64,000 nucleotides of DNA from Cryoendolithus antarcticus (GCA_002077065.1 NAJO01000058.1:124001-188000); one strand, 5' to 3'. Positions 48,011 to 59,485 are shown, counted from the stretch's first letter. The notes: generated from the letters alone by a model not told the origin. A program made the numbers and translations.

Positions 48011-49943
48011 ATGTCTGGCAAAGTACGAATCCTAATCTACCTCCTGCGCCGCGACCTGCGTCTGGCCGACAATCCGATCTTCACGGAGTTGGCTCGCTTG
48101 AACAAGCAATCGCAAAAGCCGTTCACTCACCTTCTGCCGCTCTACGTCTTCCCAGCTGAGCAAGTCGAAATCTCTGGCTTCATTCCAGGTGGCCAACCCT
48201 CTCCTTACAAGGAAGCCCGCAGCCAAGTCGGTGGATTCTGGCGTTGCGGTCGCCTTCGGGCAAAGTTCCTCGCCGAGAGCGTCTGGGACCTCAAGAAGGA
48301 TCTTGAGAATGCTGGATCAGGGCTCAAGATCCGCGTTGGGTCTGTCAAGGACGCGGTGGCGTCTGTCCTGGAAGGCTATGGGGGTCGACAGGATGCTGAG
48401 GTGCATGCTATCTGGATGACTGGGGAGACCAGTTGGGAGGAGCATGAGGAGCAGAAGTCGATCGAGAAGGTCGCTGCGAAGCAGAGTGTGGAAGTCAAGA
48501 TCTGGCATGATGAGAAGTATTTCGTCGACGAGTGAGTTGTAGTGATGCCATGATTTGCTGGTTGATCCACTGACGAGATTCGACAGCCGGGATCTGCCTT
48601 TCAAGAATCCCCGAGACTTATCGGATGTCTTTACGAACTACCGCAAAACTGTCGAGCCGCTAGCGAACTTTCCCAGGAAGGAGCTTCCTCGGCCGCAGCA
48701 ATTGCCACCTCTCCCTGACTTCATACCAGCACAGGCAGCACCTTTCGAGGTCCCAGATAGCCTTCCGGCTCTCATTGATGCCTTGATGAAGCCGATTCTC
48801 AAGGATGAGGCCCCTAACATGCCAAACATGCCTCTAGGCGCTGAGTCGGCACACCCTTTCATCGGCGGATCGAAATCTGGTCTGGAACGTGTCCGACATC
48901 TCATCACATCTGGCTCCATGACCAGCTACAAGGACACCCGGAATGGTCTCCTTGGCCAAGACTTCAGCACCAAACTCTCTGCCTGGCTATCACTTGGGTC
49001 TGTCACCGCGCGGCAAATCCATTGGCTGCTTGTTGCCTTCGAACAAGGCACATCAGATCTTGGTAAAGGCGTCGCAGGCTACGGCAAAGGCGAGAACAAG
49101 GGCACCGCAGCTGTCCGATTCGAGCTGCTATGGCGAGACTATATGCGTCTATGTACCATGAAGTTCGGCTCCCGGCTCTTCTATCTCGACGGCTACCGAC
49201 AAGACCAGAAGGCGAAGTTCAAGCTCATCTCGAAGCCTTACAGCAGTGATGCCGGTAAGGCCTCGAAAGATGGGAACAACGCTGCGATCAAGGCTTCGCT
49301 TGACCGCTTCCTTAATGGCACAACAGGTACGGGGCTCATCGACGCCTCGCAACGCGAGCTCCATCTCACAGGCTGGACATCCAATCGCGCGCGCCAGAAC
49401 GTGGCATCGTACCTCACCAAACGTCTCGAGATAGACTGGCGCATTGGCGCGGAGTGGTATGAGATGAACCTCATAGACTACGATGTACATTCCAACTGGG
49501 GCAACTGGCAGTATGTGGCAGGCGTGGGCAATGATCCGAGAGGTGAGGCGAGGGTGTTCAACCCAGTGAAGCAAGCTATGGACTACGACGGGAAGGGGGA
49601 GTATGTCAAGGCCTGGGTCCCCGAGTTGCGGGATGTTGGTAAAGGTGCTGGGGGACATCAAGACAGCCCGGAGAATCTAATGGGCGTATTTCAGGCATGG
49701 AGACTTCCGGAAGAGGAGAAGAAGAGGCTAGGTCTGAATGGCGTCGAGTGGGTTGAGAAGCCGCTTGTGAAGATCGATTACTCGGTCAATCGACGGGGAG
49801 GCGGGCAGAAGAGAGGTGGTGGAGGTGGCGGAGGCGGACCATACCGCGGCCGAGGTGGCCAGGGCCGAGGCGGCGGTGGGCGTGGGCGAGGGCAGGGGCA
49901 GAGAGGCGGGGGAGGGCCGACGAGAGACGCCCAAACGGCATAG
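48011..49943 (+). CDS. cry: Cryptochrome DASH with RGG tail
   Basis: Predicted 625-residue CRY-DASH flavoprotein. Exons 48011-48531 and 48587-49943 join in phase (V-D-D-R-D-L-P-F-K). The N-terminal photolyase-type domain has L-R-R-D-L-R-L-A-D-N-P, and the FAD-binding half shows T-R-N-G-L-L-G-Q-D-F-S-T-K-L-S-A-W, F-E-L-L-W-R-D-Y, and W-Y-E-M-N-L-I-D-Y-D-V-H-S-N-W-G-N-W-Q-Y. The last 50 residues are an RGG/GGG repeat tail (G-P-Y-R-G-R-G-G-Q-G-R-G-G-G-G), also seen in other filamentous-fungal CRY-DASH proteins and suggestive of RNA or single-stranded DNA contact. Members repair CPDs in single-stranded DNA or act as blue/UV-A light modulators. No signal peptide is seen. Confidence 0.94.
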
Positions 49944-50722
49944 AACTCGGTCTTCCTGCACTTCGGTGGTGTAATGCCATGCGAGAATCAATCGCGTACA
50001 CCCATCCTGCTCTAATCATCGGTCTAATACATAGCTTCCCGGGACTTTGTTTTCGTTGTGAGGTGCTCTGCTGTAGACGCTTCCCAATTCGTGGGCTTGG
50101 CGTTCTTCCACTCGACATCGCCATTTCTGACCAACCTCAACCATCCCAGGGCCGTAATGCCAAGCTGCGACACACTGTTGATTTCATTCGACCATCTAGA
50201 TCTTGCTCCTCCTCCACCTCACGTAGCTGGCGCGATTTAGGTAGTACAATTCCTTCCACTACATTCATCACTCAGAAACGATGCCCCATCTCCCATCAAC
50301 CTTCAATGCACGTCCCAGCCCTGCTAACCCACCGGCACCGCCCTATCACTCCCTCTCGCTATGTCTACCCCGAAGATCTCCCTCTCGTGTCTCGGGATCC
50401 GCCTACACCACACAAGCAACCGTTGCGCCAAGTGCCAATGCTCCGCCAAGCGACCTGGCTCCAATATTCTTATCGCAACCTATTGCGACGCCGGCGATCC
50501 ACGCCGGCGTCCTGTACGTCGAAGGTAAGATGCTGTAGTTGTGTGGTGTGATTCGAGAAAGCAGAGGTTTTTGAGAGGGGTAGGGGTAAATTCATATAGG
50601 TCCGACTTTACTCGCTGATTCTTATGAAAGGTTCAGTGGAACTACTGAACCTTTGTACAAGTCTCGGATCTCTCACAACATCACCTGGACTTTCGAGAAC
50701 GAGTGAGGGTTCATCAAGCAGT
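49944..50722. other. Intergenic region
   Basis: About 780 bp between two plus-strand genes. Plus-strand frames near 50160-50550 are Ser/Pro/Arg-rich and have no recognised motif or supported splice form. The region should contain the CRY-DASH 3' end and the permease promoter. Confidence 0.45.
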
Positions 50723-52536
50723 ATGGGGTGGATTCAGAACGCCAATGCGGCGGTTGCGCGCAGCGTCGTGGGGAGGTACTTTCGTCTCGAGGGCTCAGGC
50801 CATGTAAGTGCATGCGTGCTACAGAGGTAGACCGTAGCTGACCATCGAGACAGCCTCGCGCACGCAAAGGCTCCTCCTTCTTCACCGAGATCCGCGCTGG
50901 TCTCGCGACATTCTTCGCCATGGCTTACATCATCTCCGTCAACAGCACCATCGTCTCTGACACTGGCGGGACTTGCGTGTGCCCAATTGACAGCCCGGAT
51001 CTCTGCGTGACCGACTCGGCCTATCTCCTTTGCAAGCAAGACATCCGACGTGATCTCGTCACTGCCACTGCCGCTATCTCAGCTTTGACGACGTTCTGCA
51101 TGGGACTCTTTGCCAACATGCCTATCGCACTTGCGCCCGGCATGGGTCTTAACGCCTACTTCGCCTACACGGTCGTCGGCTTCCACGGCTCAGGTCTGGT
51201 CCCCTACCAAGTAGCACTCACAGCCGTCTTCGTCGAAGGCTTCGTCTTCGTCGGCCTGACTCTCATCGGACTTCGCCAATCGCTTGCTCGCGCAATTCCA
51301 GCTTCGATCAAGCTTGCCACAGGCGTCGGCATCGGTCTCTACCTCACCCTCATCGGCCTGACCTACAGCGCCGGCATAGGCGCGGTCCAAGGCGCCTCTG
51401 CAACCCCAATGGAACTCGCCGGCTGTCACCCAGCTTCCATGGACCCCGAAACCGGGCTCTGTCCCTCCTCCGACAAGATGCGAAACCCTACAATGTGGAT
51501 CGGCATCTTCTGCGGCGGCTTCTTCACAGTCTTCTTGATGATGTTCCGCGTCAAAGGCGCCATTATCGCAGGGATCCTGCTCGTCTCGATTATCTCCTGG
51601 CCTCGTCCTACACCTGTGACGTACTTCCCGCATACTGAGCTGGGAGACAGCGCCTTCGATTTCTTCAAGCAAGTTGTCGCATTCCGCCCGATCAAGAACA
51701 TACTCGTCGTCCAGTGGTGGAACGTGTCCGAGTACGGCGCCCAATTCGGCTTGGCCTTCATCACATTCCTTTACGTCGACATCCTCGACTGCACGGGCAC
51801 GCTGTACTCCATGGCCCGCTTCGCCGGCGCCATAGACGAGAAGACGCAAGATTTCGAAGGCTCAGCTGTGGCTTACCTAGTCGACGCTTTCGGAATCTCC
51901 ATCGGCTCGCTCATGGGTGTCCCACCCGTCACGGCCTTCATCGAGTCCGGTGCTGGTATTTCGGAAGGCGGCGCTACTGGTCTCACGGCAATGACCACCG
52001 GTCTCTGCTTCTTCATCTCTATCTTCTTCGCGCCGATCTTCGCTTCGATTCCACCTTGGGCAACAGGCTGTACGCTCATCATCGTTGGCGCAATGATGGC
52101 GAAAGCCGTCACCCAGATCAACTGGCGCTACCTCGGCGACGCAATCCCTGCATTCCTGGCCATCGCCATCATGCCTTTTTCCTATAGCATCGCATATGGA
52201 TTAATCGCTTCGATTGTAAGCTATATCATCCTCAATGGCGGAGTGTGGGTGATCGAAAAAGTGTCGGGCGGGAGGATTGAAGTTCCCGGGAAGGAATTGA
52301 AGGAACCGTGGACTCACAAACTCGAGGGTGGGATCCTACCGCCCTGGATGGTAAGGGCAGCTCATGGAAAGCGCGACTTTTGGAAGAGACCGGAGGATGA
52401 GGAGTCCTATGCGTCGGGGAGGACGCTGGATGGTGCTGAGGTTGGTACTGGAGAGAAGCGGCCGGAGGTCAGTGGCGGCGAAAAGAATGATCGGAGTAGT
52501 GGGAGCAGTGTCGAGGGACACGATGCGAGGGTGTAG
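50723..52536 (+). CDS. azgA: AzgA-type purine (adenine/guanine/hypoxanthine) permease
   Basis: Predicted 587-residue plasma-membrane proton symporter for purine bases. Exon 1 (50723-50803, M-G-W-I-Q-N-A-N-A-A-V-A) and exon 2 (50854-52536) join through a 50-bp intron with a GTAAGT donor and an AGCTGAC branch site. Typical blocks are F-F-T-E-I-R-A-G-L-A-T-F-F-A-M-A-Y-I, the L-A-P-G-M-G-L-N-A-Y-F-A-Y motif and the later G-A-G-I-S-E-G-G-A-T-G-L-T segment of the substrate region. Around 12 hydrophobic segments are visible. The C-terminal 80 residues are charged and cytosolic. Gene size and the first exon match Aspergillus AzgA. The exact base specificity is inferred. Confidence 0.93.
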
Positions 52537-52769
52537 TGAACTTGGTGTCTAGGTCAATTTCCATAGGCGGTGTGTTCACAACATGCAAACCAAATGATCT
52601 GCCCTAAGCCCCACTGCGGAAGCAGCCGTGCAGGTGAAGTGATTGACTGCAAGGGAAAGAACGACTGGCACTGAACGTGGGGCCCGTCTGAACGACGTTG
52701 AAATGTGTATATCCGAGCGCAGATGAGAAAGGGCCGATCTGTAATGCGCTAGTGATTGAGAACACGATC

Positions 52770-53594
52770 TCATCGATGCGTATCCACCGAGTAGCTCCTC
52801 CGCCTACCATACCTCGGCCGCTCAGAATACCTCGAAGTCCCGCGATCGCTGCTTTCATAACCGTACTCACTCCCCCTCACGTCATCAGTCCTCCTCCGTC
52901 GTGGGCTCTCCGCGTGCTTACCTTTCCTCTTCTCATCCAGAAGATCAATAGCTTTCACGCCCAACGCACCTACCACAGCACCCCCCAACGTCCCCAGTGC
53001 ACCTCTACCAATCAGCCGGTTGCCCAGGTACGCGCCACTCGCGCCACCGATTAGTGACGATGTGATCGCATTTTCCGCCTCCTTGGGTGGCGAGGGAGAG
53101 TGCAGCGACCGCCGTCTTGTTCGCCTGGACGCATACGATGACGGAGGCGGCGAGTAGCGAGTAGACACCGTCCGATCGTCATCGTAATCCACGTACTGTC
53201 TTCGACGCGGACCAGAGTAGGCCGTAAGATCATCTGAAAGTGGACTTGGTGATCGAAGGCGCCTTGGCGCGTATTGAGTGCTGGCTTCGCTATGCGGTGG
53301 AGGCGGCCGGTAAGGTTCTTCGGGGCCGTAGACGCGGGTGTACTCTGCGTAGGCCTTTTCTTCGTCGTAGGGCGCCAGTGCGTAGTGCGATGCGCCGTGT
53401 GAAGCAGCTGTGCCGGTCGGTGAGGCTTCCCGTTGAGTCTCTGATCTTGGCGGCGGAGGGAAGCTGGGGTATTCAGTGCCGCCTGGGGAGTAGGAGCGCA
53501 TGTAGGAGTCGCGACGAGGTTCTTTGGGTGTGCCGCGATGAGATGTGCGATCGTATGAGGTCGAGCGGTGGCGGCGCGGATGGTATGAAGACAT
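52770..53594 (-). CDS. Arg/Ser/Tyr-rich protein with glycine-zipper segment
   Basis: Predicted 274-residue hypothetical protein, intronless as read. I start at the ATG at 53594 (M-S-S-Y-H-P-R-R-H-R-S-T-S-Y); the frame stays open upstream, to a codon at 53705, but that part is of doubtful composition. Most of the chain is Arg/Ser/Pro/Tyr-rich and disordered. A hydrophobic Gly-rich segment, S-L-I-G-G-A-S-G-A-Y-L-G-N-R-L-I-G then G-T-L-G-G-A-V-V-G-A-L-G-V-K-A, forms a glycine zipper like those of fungal DUF3824-type proteins, and could be membrane-inserted. It ends with R-R-R-S-Y-S-V-D-T-H-R. Function is unknown. The 3' end converges with azgA. Confidence 0.65.
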   Translation of the reverse strand: MSSYHPRRHRSTSYDRTSHRGTPKEPRRDSYMRSYSPGGTEYPSFPPPPRSETQREASPTGTAASHGASHYALAPYDEEKAYAEYTRVYGPEEPYRPPPPHSEASTQYAPRRLRSPSPLSDDLTAYSGPRRRQYVDYDDDRTVSTRYSPPPSSYASRRTRRRSLHSPSPPKEAENAITSSLIGGASGAYLGNRLIGRGALGTLGGAVVGALGVKAIDLLDEKRKGKHAESPRRRRTDDVRGSEYGYESSDRGTSRYSERPRYGRRRSYSVDTHR

Positions 53595-54485
53595 GCTGGC
53601 GTGATGCAGTCTATGTGGGCCTTGACGCTTATGTGATGCGACGTCTTTCCAACAGCGACGAGAGAAGTGAAGGAACCGTCGCCGAATTGAAATCACTGCT
53701 TTCACTTACAGCACACGCATTGATAGCAGAACAAAGCAGGACATGCACGACGACATCACCGTACTCACGATGCCCAAGAGGTTGCCAGGCTAGCGTTTGA
53801 TTGGGTGACAGGGGAGTGCAGACGGCTTGCAGCACTGGCTGGCTTGGCGTTTCCAATGCTGTGCCACGTGTGCAGCGGAATCTCAGTCGAGTCGCAAGCC
53901 GGCGGAATGTGAGCTTTACGATGGCTAGACCATTGCCTGGAGGAATTGTGACAACCTCCCTTGCGATTGGCCACCACGAAATGTGTAGGACGTCCCAACG
54001 TGCGAGCTATGCCAGTACCATGTCTCGCTGAGGACTCGGTGGACTTCATGGCGAGAACGGTGCCACTGACACGAGCAGAGGTATGGAGCCACTGTCGACC
54101 ACGACCAATCGCTTCGAGCATGTCGCGCCTGAGGTCTTGCTCGGATTGTATGCGATTTGGATGGGACACCGGCGTTGTTCAGTCATGCAGTCATGGTCAA
54201 AGTTGGGGAAGTGTAGTCATAACGCCGTCGGAAGGGAATGATTGAGTATATTGTCAGCCTCATGCCCAGCCCTCCTCGAAGGTAGACCCGGTGGCGTAGA
54301 TAATGGATCAAGGTCAAATGCAGATGAATTGGAGGAAGATCACAGGCGGAAGGCCCAAATGGCGGAAGTCGTTGCACCTTACTCGAGTCATGCAGCAAAA
54401 AATGCGGCAACTTTTGCGAATGCACGAACTGATCTTCAGGTATCCATCGACCCCCCTTGAAGCCAGCTCACAGACAGCGCCGATC
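53595..54485. other. Divergent region upstream of NOP13
   Basis: About 890 bp between divergent genes. A plus-strand frame is open from 54303 into NOP13, but its first 61 codons have non-coding composition and I treat them as leader. No other feature was recognised. Confidence 0.45.
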
Positions 54486-55790
54486 ATGTCGGACAGTGAG
54501 ATAGATACACGCTCTCGAACCTCCAGTCCAGACCCTGCACTCAAAGCACAAAAGCGCAAACGCCCGATCGTCGCTCCAGAAGAAGAGCTCGAAATCGACG
54601 TCAACCTCCCCGAACCTCCATCCAAGAAGGCTAAGCGCAAAGAGAAGAAAGCGAAGACCAAGACTACTACTACCACAACTGATCCTGCCGTCGCTGCCGC
54701 AGATGGAGACTCTGCGCCGACGAAAGCTATAGATACGAAGCCAAAGAGCCAAGCCGTGCCAGACAACCCTGCCGAGCAAAAGCGCAGTGAACATGGCGTC
54801 TGGATTGGCAACCTGCCATGGTCAGCGACCAAAGATGCCATCCGCACCTTCTTCCTCGACCACGCAGACATAGACTCCGACTCCATTACTCGTCTGCACA
54901 TGCCCGAGCCCGCTCCCAGCCGCGGACCGCAGAGAGCAGGCCCTAAGCCGCAGAACAAGGGCTTCGCGTACGTGGACTTCAAGACTGCTGAGAATGTGGT
55001 CAAGGCTGTGGGCGTTAGTGAAAAGCTCATGACGGGCCGGGCGGTGCTGATCAAGGACGCGAAGAGCTTTGAAGGCAGGCCGGATCCTGCGTTGAAAAAG
55101 GAAGGTGCAGATGCGGCGGAAGCACTCGCGAAGGGTGAGAAGCCACCGAGTCAGAAGGTCTTCGTGGGCAATCTCACTTTCGATGTGACGAAGGACGATC
55201 TGGAGGAGCATTTTGGACAGGCTGGAGTGGTGGAGGATGTGTTCATGGCTACATTCCCTGACTCGGGCAAGTGCAAGGGATATGCTTGGATTCGCTTCAC
55301 GACTGTTGAGGCTGCGGAGGCTGCGGTGAAGGGCTTCATCTTCAAGGAGCCTGAGGCCGATGATGAGGAGGATGTTGGAAGCGATGCCGAGGCAGAGGAG
55401 CCGGAGCGAGCGAAGAAGATCAAGAAGGAGAAGAAGCGCAAGTGGTTCATCAACCGTCTACAAGGTCGGGAGCTGCGATGTGAGTTCGCAGAGGACGCGC
55501 AGACGAGATATAAAAAGCGCTACGGAAAGGGCTCTGCAGACAAGCAAGGAGTTACTGGCACAAACGGACCAAGGGTCGACCGTCGTGACCGCACAGGGTC
55601 TACTGACGAAAAGGGCGCTTACGTGCCGCCGAGAGTGGCTAAAATGGATCCCGATCAGCGCCAGGCGGTCAGGAGACAGAAGCATCAGGACGCTCGCAAC
55701 GTCGCGCCCGGAAAGGCATTGGCTACTGCGCAGAGGGCGAAGACGGGGATTGTGGAGGGTACTGGCAAGAAGACTGCATTCGCTTCATAG
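54486..55790 (+). CDS. NOP13: Nucleolar RNA-binding protein Nop13
   Basis: Predicted 434-residue intronless nucleolar protein of pre-ribosomal particles. An acidic and Lys-rich N-terminus (K-K-A-K-R-K-E-K-K-A-K-T-K) is followed by two RRMs. RRM1 begins near residue 101 with G-V-W-I-G-N-L-P-W and has N-K-G-F-A-Y-V-D-F. RRM2 begins near 220 with Q-K-V-F-V-G-N-L-T-F and has C-K-G-Y-A-W-I-R-F, then a D/E-rich insert and K-K-R-K-W-F-I-N-R-L-Q-G-R-E-L-R-C-E-F-A. The start at 54486 (M-S-D-S-E-I-D) lies at the composition switch. Two RRMs, the R-K-W-F-I-N end of RRM2 and the basic tail fit Nop13. Confidence 0.88.
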   Translation: MSDSEIDTRSRTSSPDPALKAQKRKRPIVAPEEELEIDVNLPEPPSKKAKRKEKKAKTKTTTTTTDPAVAAADGDSAPTKAIDTKPKSQAVPDNPAEQKRSEHGVWIGNLPWSATKDAIRTFFLDHADIDSDSITRLHMPEPAPSRGPQRAGPKPQNKGFAYVDFKTAENVVKAVGVSEKLMTGRAVLIKDAKSFEGRPDPALKKEGADAAEALAKGEKPPSQKVFVGNLTFDVTKDDLEEHFGQAGVVEDVFMATFPDSGKCKGYAWIRFTTVEAAEAAVKGFIFKEPEADDEEDVGSDAEAEEPERAKKIKKEKKRKWFINRLQGRELRCEFAEDAQTRYKKRYGKGSADKQGVTGTNGPRVDRRDRTGSTDEKGAYVPPRVAKMDPDQRQAVRRQKHQDARNVAPGKALATAQRAKTGIVEGTGKKTAFAS

Positions 55791-55912
55791 AGACAGCAGC
55801 CAATTTTCCTGGAGTCCGTTCTGTTCTAGGCTACCGGCTGTCTGCTACAAACTATGAACTGCCATGATGCTCAGACTCAGCTGCTCACTCTCACGCCCTC
55901 AGCTGCGATGTC

Positions 55913-56853
55913 TCATTCCATCCAGGCGGGCTCCAGGCCCAGCGCTTCGACCGTCACATCCTTCCACCCGTGCCTCTCTTCGAAATCCACCGTATCGATG
56001 ATGTCAAGTCTACACCCAGCCCACGGCCCCTTGCATCCCACCCTATCATGCACACGCGAATGGGAGTCAGTCCACGTAATGTACACCTCAATCAGATGCC
56101 CCAGATCCTCAATATCATCCGACTGCGGCAGCACTTCAAGGCGTACATACTCCCTCAAGTCCAAATTCCGCAGCACATTATCCACCGGTCCACTGGCCGG
56201 GAGAGTAAGCTGCTCAATCAGTCTTTGACAGAGATCGTAGTCCTCTTCGGTGAACTCGTACATTAGCGCCTGCAGTGGCGACACAGATGAGCCATATACC
56301 TGAGCACCATCCGACTGTCGCTCAGGGACGAGATGGTAAAGGGGATTTGCGGCTGCTTCGCCCTTTGCTTGCTCGGCTTCGCTGAGCTGTGGAGTCCATT
56401 TGTATGGCTGGCATACGAACTCTGGGCATGTAGGTGGGGAAGACTCGGCGTAGTCGCCTATGTGGACGATACGATCGCCTGCCCATGCCGGGGTGAGAGC
56501 GATGACCGCTTGACGGAAGGAGCTTATGAGGAGGCGGTAGAAGTAAGACGACGTGAGGGCGAGGCAAACGATGGCTTGACGGTCCAGGAGCACCGTGATG
56601 GCGCTGACGAGCTCTGGAGGAAGGACGATGAAGGCGCCGATTGAGCTGGCGAGCGTCAGACCGTGACTATAGGTCCTGGCGAGCAATGAACCACAGAGAG
56701 ATAAGTTGCTCACCTATCTGGCAGCCCGGCAATTGGCCAAGCCGGAGTGCGTACTTTGCGGAGTCTTAGGACACGCAAGAGAACTTCGAGATGATCGCGG
56801 TTCCGACATTCGACCTTCTTGTTGACGTTGATGAGCTTCCACCATTGACCCAT
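55913..56853 (-). CDS. MGQWWK-family protein, array copy A (intact)
   Basis: First and intact copy of a tandem family. Exon 1 is 56714-56853 and exon 2 is 55913-56645; the 68-bp GTGAGC intron joins them in phase 2, giving 290 residues. It begins M-G-Q-W-W-K-L-I-N-V-N-K-K-V. An F-box-like core follows: V-L-P-P-E-L-V-S-A-I, then C-L-A-L-T-S-S-Y-F-Y-R-L-L-I, then A-W-A-G-D-R-I-V-H-I-G-D-Y. A Y-E-F-T-E-E-D-Y-D-L segment and L-R-E-Y-V-R come near the middle and W-A-G-C-R-L-D-I-I-D near the end. As I recall, many fungal genomes hold proteins starting MGQYWK with a WAGDRI-x-x-GDY motif; function is unknown. It converges with NOP13. Confidence 0.75.
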
Positions 56854-57171
56854 TGCGAGATCTTGATTGGGATGCGGCGGTCAAGGGATTGCAGTGCATT
56901 GTGATAAACCGACGAGTCTACACTTATCCTATATACCCTAGACTCGACAGGCTGCCATGTCCATCCCTTGCGCCCTGACCGGTGAGTGTGGCAGGCTTTT
57001 CGCCCATTCCTGCACACTCGCAGCTCGAAGATTCCCCCTGCGCAAATGCGTCACTGGACGTCTGACATGCGGAAGGATTTTGCTACCAGCTTGGATTGGC
57101 TATGACAATACTGCTCTCCAATTACTGCGATTGCTTCGTCACTGCCTCTCTCACTCAGCGTCGCAGCCTGG
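56854..57171. other. Spacer between array copies A and B
   Basis: 318 bp carrying the promoter of copy A and the 3' end of copy B. No gene is seen. Confidence 0.5.
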
Positions 57172-58028
57172 TCACAGATATATTCCCATGCCATACCCTT
57201 GCAAACCCGCACCCTCCACCATCCTCCCCAGTCTCAAAACGTCGATCAGCTGCCCCAGACTGGACACACGCTTCATCATGGGCACTACCGTCCGCCACAT
57301 AACTACCGAGTCCTGGCCCCTTCGCCGAATATCAGCTGGAAGAGTCGTCTCGGGATCGACCGCAAGCCAGCCCACAGTCCGTCGGTAGCGAGCGTAGCCT
57401 TCTTCCTTGAAGACATGTGTGAGCTGCGTAAGTGGGCAATCAGCAGGGCCGCAGAGTACTATCTTCTCCGGGTGGCGGCCTTGAACGAGGCAAAAGAGCG
57501 GGTTCTGTGCGATATAACCTCGCGCTTCTATCACACCGGGAGACTTGCGCGGTGGCGACCGGCTCGCCAGGTGGCGGTGACCAGAGCGAGTATTGACTGT
57601 GGGGTCGATCGAGGATGCGGGCGCACCCATTGATCTCACCTGCGCGTTCGGCCAGGGTAAGGACAGACGTAGAATTGCATGGCGGAGGCGCGGAAACAGA
57701 AGCCGATAGAATGATGTAGATACCAAGGCCAGGCAGAGGATCGCATCGTCATTCGGGGACTGGAAGATGTTGTCCAGAAGTTCCTGAGGCAACGTGGCGA
57801 AGAACCACTTCTGCTGTTGAGAATTGTCAGCTGGGCATCTTGAACAATACAGGTCTTTAAAGGTGGGTTGACGTACACGGTATGGCCGCTGAATGCCGTC
57901 CCTAGCCCGTACGCTGTTCGAGAATTACTTGCAAGCTCTACATTTACTTCCAAGACCGTTTCCAGATGACACAGATGGTTTACCTCAACACGGCCGTCGA
58001 CATCGATAAGCTTCCACCACTGAGCCAT
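57172..58028 (-). CDS. MGQWWK-family protein, array copy B (open, divergent)
   Basis: Second copy, 263 residues from exon 1 (57879-58028) and exon 2 (57172-57813). The 65-bp intron has a GCTGAC branch site and a CAACAG acceptor and is phase 0. It starts M-A-Q-W-W-K-L-I-D-V-D-G-R-V and continues to T-L-P-Q-E-L-L-D-N-I-F, then C-L-A-L-V-S-T-S-F-Y-R-L-L-F-P. The W-A-G-D-R motif of copies A and C is replaced by W-P-N-A-Q-V-R-S-M-G. The middle has F-K-E-E-G-Y-A-R-Y, matching F-T-E-E-D-Y-D-L in copy A. The frame is open throughout, but the chain lacks the last 30 residues of copy A. It may be functional and divergent, or newly decaying. Confidence 0.65.
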
Positions 58029-58550
58029 GCTTGGAAGGCGCACACATCCTCACTATCGAACGGTTAGGACTGCGCTATATACCTCCGCGGTTCCAGTGCC
58101 GAAGGACCATGACTGACAAGGTGCGATGGCCACCCGCTGCACCGTGGCCGGGAGGGCCCGTCTGTGCTACACCTGGTGCCTGGAACTCACAAAGTACCAA
58201 TATGGGGTTTCCGAGTACGGATACTGTATCGATGAAGCTAGCGTCTGGAAATCGTTGCAAAATTCCATACAGGACTGGACCTAGTAAGAGGCATGTTGGA
58301 CGTCCTCACGAGGGTGCAGAGAAATGTACACATTGATTGAGACTCCTGCGACCGATCTCTCGAACATATCAAGATCCAAGAGGTCTGCACCAACGTACCA
58401 CGTTCGCAATCATGGAAGCTCTTTCGTAGCAAGTAGCCCTCAAGAGCGCCAGGTCCGCCACACGCACCAAACATGCGCACCAAATACTACATTCTAGCCG
58501 TCCTTCGCATCATTTTCTCTCTTATCGCCACACTCGGAGCTACAGCCAGA
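58029..58550. other. Spacer between array copies B and C
   Basis: About 520 bp with no gene. It separates the 5' end of copy B from the 3' end of the pseudogene copy C. Confidence 0.45.
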
Positions 58551-59485
58551 TCAGCAAACTTGGTAGCCAAAGTGTCCGTGATTATCAATGTAGGGTTTGG
58601 TCCAGACTGTGGAGTTTTGGACTGTTAGTGCATATTTGTTGAACATAGACGGCCAGCGGAGGGATATGGCTGGTATGTACTGCTGCATGTCCAGGTCGCG
58701 GAGGATGGGTCTGAATTGGAAAGGGTAGCGGCGGGTGAGTTGGTGGAGAAGCTGGTCGAGTAATTGGACATCGCCGGGGTCGAGGCGGCTCTTCAGGATC
58801 TTCAATGGAGATTGCTGTGGCACTTACCTTTTCTTACTGGAGGTGGAAGCGCAGTGATAGAGCGGGCTCCTGGCAGATACGTTCGTTCGTTCTGGGTCAT
58901 ACCCATCGAGGTCATCTGCGCAAGCGTTGTCTTCGTCGTGATCGCGAAACTCAGTGTCGACCTTATCGAGCTGATTTTCCCCACGGCCCTCTGCACTGCG
59001 GTCATGCTCGTCGTAGCCATTGGCTCTAAGGTAGTTGCTCCTGACGCGCTTTCCGAACGGTTTCATGTCCAAGCAATTGCTGGGCACGCCAATTGAAAAG
59101 GTCGCTATCCGCACAACGCGATCCCCTGCCCAGGAGCCGGGGAGGCCGATGATCGCCTCACGGAAGTCTGGAAGTACTAATCGGTAGAAGAATGAAGAAG
59201 TCAAGGCCAGACGGACCACAACCTCGTCACTATCCAGGCAGCCCACGACAAGATCTCGCATTTCTTGAGGCAATCTGGCGAAGAGGCCCCTCGAGCTACA
59301 TCTTGTCAGCCGAGTTGAACAAGCTGATTGATAAAGGGGACAGCTCACGCAATACTAAGTTTAGCAAGAGCGTTGGCAAATACTCTTACTTGCCATAGAT
59401 ATGGCGCCTTGAGCAGGTCCTCCTAGTCATCGAGCTGTCCTTTGACTCGTTCGTCAGAATTGATAGTCTTCCAGTGATGTACCAA
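58551..59485 (-). pseudogene. MGQWWK-family pseudogene, array copy C
   Basis: Recognisable third copy with several lesions. Exon 1 (59394-59485) aligns with M-x-Q-W-W-K-L-I-N but reads L-V-H-H-W-K-T-I-N-S, so the start codon is TTG, and it has an in-frame TAG 20 codons later. The intron 59296-59393 keeps the phase of copy A only if a GCAAGT donor is used. Exon 2 (58551-59295) is well kept: R-L-P-Q-E-M-R-D-L-V-V-G-C-L-D-S-D-E, L-T-S-S-F-F-Y-R-L-V-L-P-D-F-R-E-A, S-W-A-G-D-R-V-V. It has an in-frame TAA at 58824-58826, after which the frame continues as S-P-L-K-I-L-K-S-R-L-D to the normal end. A shortened protein starting inside cannot be excluded. Confidence 0.7.
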
